From an uncultured Planctomycetota bacterium (GTDB taxonomy: Bacteria > Planctomycetota > Planctomycetia > Pirellulales > Thermoguttaceae), in the NCBI GenBank assembly GCA_900317365.1, contig ONGM01000174.1:1-64000 (forward strand): a stretch of DNA of 64,000 nucleotides, written 5' to 3'. The notes under the pieces were generated by a model. That model did not search any database. It worked only from the letters and a program-made list of their open reading frames with translations, and was not told where the DNA came from. Numbering within the stretch: the first letter of the stretch is position 1; every line of letters begins with the position of its first letter. Made by a program: the position numbers and the translations under genes. Positions 62,560 to 64,000 of the stretch are shown here, one piece after another.

Positions 62560-64000
62560 ATGGAACTTCAAACAAAGACTTGGGAAGGCAGTTACCGACT
62601 TCTCTACGGCGCGAATTTATATGAAAACGGCGTGGAATTTTCCTTTGCAAGCCGGTCGGCGACGGGTGCGCGCGTTCTTCTTTACGATTCCGTCGAGGCC
62701 GAAGAGCCGCAACGAACGATCACGCTGGATCCGGATCGCGACCGCTTCGGAGACGTTTGGAGAGTTTTCGTTCCGAAACCTTTTGCCGACGAGGGGACTT
62801 TATATCACTTTCAAGTCGACGGGCCTTACGCGCCGGAGCGCGGGCTACGCTTCAACGGTAAAGCGCGTCTGATCGATCCGTACGCTCGCGCGCTGACCGG
62901 AAATTTCCAAAGCAAAGTCGGCGGCGCATGTCGTCCTCCGAAGTGCGTGGTCGTCGCCGATTATTTCGATTGGGAAGGCGATCGTCCGATTGATCGCGCG
63001 TTCGGGGACGAGACGATTTACGAGCTTCACACGCGCGGATTTACCGTTTCGCCTACGAGCGGCGTTTCGAAGCCGGGAACGTATTTGGGGCTTGTCGAGA
63101 AGATACCGTATCTTAAATCGCTTGGCATTACCGCCGTTGAACTTATGCCGATTCATGAGTTCGCAATGAACGAGCCGACCGGCGAACCGTCGAGACGCAA
63201 GAACTATTGGGGCTACGATCCGATCGCTTTTTTTGCGCCGCATCGCGGGTACGCGTGGGACAAGACGCCGGGCGCGCAGGTTCGAGAGTTTAAGGAGACG
63301 GTGAAAGCGTTTCATCGCGCCGGACTCGAAGTCTATTTAGACGTCGTGTTCAACCACACGGCGGAAGGCGGAGAACAGGGAGAAATCTTTACCTTCAAAG
63401 GACTTCAAAACGACGCGTACTATATGCTCGACAAAGGGGGCGAATTCTTGAATTACACCGGTTGCGGAAATACGGTGAACGGCAACCATCCTTGGACTCG
63501 TCAACTTATTTACGATTGTTTGCGCTATTGGGTATGCAATTTCCATATCGACGGTTTTCGTTTTGACTTGGCGTCCGTTTTGAGTCGCGATCGTAAAGGC
63601 GCGCTCGTAATCAATCCACCGACGATCGAGACGATCGCCGAGGATCCCGTTTTGGCCGGATCTAAGATCATCGCGGAAGCGTGGGACGCGGCCGGCGCGT
63701 ATCAGGTGGGGAGCTTTGGCGGCGCTCGTTGGGCGGAGTGGAACGGAAGGTTTCGCGACGACGTTCGATGTTTTTTAAAAGGCGATTCCAAGATACGCGG
63801 GTCGTTTGCCACGCGAATCGGCGGGTCGAGCGATCTTTACAAAGGTCGCGGTCGCAATCCGACGTGCAGCGTGAATTTCGTTACGGCGCACGACGGATTC
63901 ACGCTCAACGACTTGACGTCCTACAATGAAAAGCACAACTTCGCCAACGGCGAGGAGAATCGCGACGGTTCGAATTGCAATTTCAGTTACAACTTCGGTT
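62560..64000 (+). CDS. glgX: glycogen debranching enzyme/isoamylase GlgX (partial, C-terminus off the window)
   Basis: ATG 62560 follows AAAGGA; 480 codons are visible. A CBM48-type N-domain (LLYGANLYENGVEFSFASRS, FHFQVDGPYAP-like) precedes the GH13 barrel. YELHTRGFT, VELMPIHEF, LDVVFNHTAEG, GFRFDLASVL with nucleophile Asp336, IIAEAWDAAG with acid/base Glu373, and FVTAHDGFTLNDL with Asp445 are all present. The enzyme cleaves alpha-1,6 branches of glycogen or similar glucans in the cytoplasm. No other glycogen genes are seen before the edge. Confidence 0.95.
   Translation, partial: MELQTKTWEGSYRLLYGANLYENGVEFSFASRSATGARVLLYDSVEAEEPQRTITLDPDRDRFGDVWRVFVPKPFADEGTLYHFQVDGPYAPERGLRFNGKARLIDPYARALTGNFQSKVGGACRPPKCVVVADYFDWEGDRPIDRAFGDETIYELHTRGFTVSPTSGVSKPGTYLGLVEKIPYLKSLGITAVELMPIHEFAMNEPTGEPSRRKNYWGYDPIAFFAPHRGYAWDKTPGAQVREFKETVKAFHRAGLEVYLDVVFNHTAEGGEQGEIFTFKGLQNDAYYMLDKGGEFLNYTGCGNTVNGNHPWTRQLIYDCLRYWVCNFHIDGFRFDLASVLSRDRKGALVINPPTIETIAEDPVLAGSKIIAEAWDAAGAYQVGSFGGARWAEWNGRFRDDVRCFLKGDSKIRGSFATRIGGSSDLYKGRGRNPTCSVNFVTAHDGFTLNDLTSYNEKHNFANGEENRDGSNCNFSYNFG

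Overview
This window reads as a piece of chromosome from a planctomycete (Planctomycetota), probably an anaerobic or gut-associated lineage. The lineage call is inference from gene content. Lineage markers are a giant exported protein with an N-terminal LEARELLS motif and a dockerin-like C-terminus, an NPCBM/beta-propeller/c-type cytochrome protein of the HzsA-related type, two Tat-exported Gfo/Idh/MocA proteins, a DUF4159 protein with prenyltransferase-type repeats, and many secreted proteins without close named families. Coding is dense on both strands, most starts have AGGAG-type ribosome binding sites, and several promoters are clean TTGNNN-16/17-TATNNT pairs.

Layout. 1-2086 (minus): an esterase-like protein and a UvrA-like ATPase without a UvrB-binding domain, cut by the window edge. 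2391-5698: an island with a GmrSD-like DUF262/DUF1524 protein, a perfect 19-bp inverted repeat and a broken DUF4143 ATPase. 5841-9810 (minus): glnS, a homocysteine S-methyltransferase and a low-complexity envelope protein. 10294-14628: an Mla-type lipid-transport operon (permease, ATPase, MCE protein with a long unusual tail). 14694-22624: thioredoxin reductase, two small exported or membrane proteins, a FliA/WhiG-type sigma factor, dprA and trkH. 22701-25189 (minus): a catalytically dead YugP-like peptidase, a small exported protein, hemE and a one-helix protein. 25475-31896: a Tat-exported oxidoreductase, ispD, epmA, a Tat phosphoesterase, a lipoprotein and infC. 32009-40839: an exported unknown, the HzsA-related cytochrome and the 1540-residue beta-helix protein. 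40959-47629 (minus): a DUF486 protein, large secreted proteins, nth and a TatD-type nuclease. 48000-55039: csrA, the DUF4159 protein and the ffh-rpsP-trmD-rplS cluster without rimM. 55484-55664: two tRNA-Asp genes with their own promoter and terminator. 55868-62266: an FlhB lacking its autocleavage domain, a second Tat Gfo/Idh protein, and a pair formed by a PD40/c-heme lipoprotein and a large DUF6057-like membrane protein. 62560-64000: glgX, cut by the window edge.

How it fits together. Housekeeping genes (translation, SRP, haem, isoprenoid, repair, glycogen) alternate with envelope genes. Three features point to exported haem proteins with sugar-binding or propeller domains: the HzsA-related protein, the PD40/c-heme lipoprotein with its DUF6057-like partner, and hemE. 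FliA-type sigma, CsrA and a truncated FlhB occur without any flagellar structural gene, which suggests reuse or decay of flagellar parts. No CRISPR array, prophage, insertion sequence, rRNA or replication origin was recognised.
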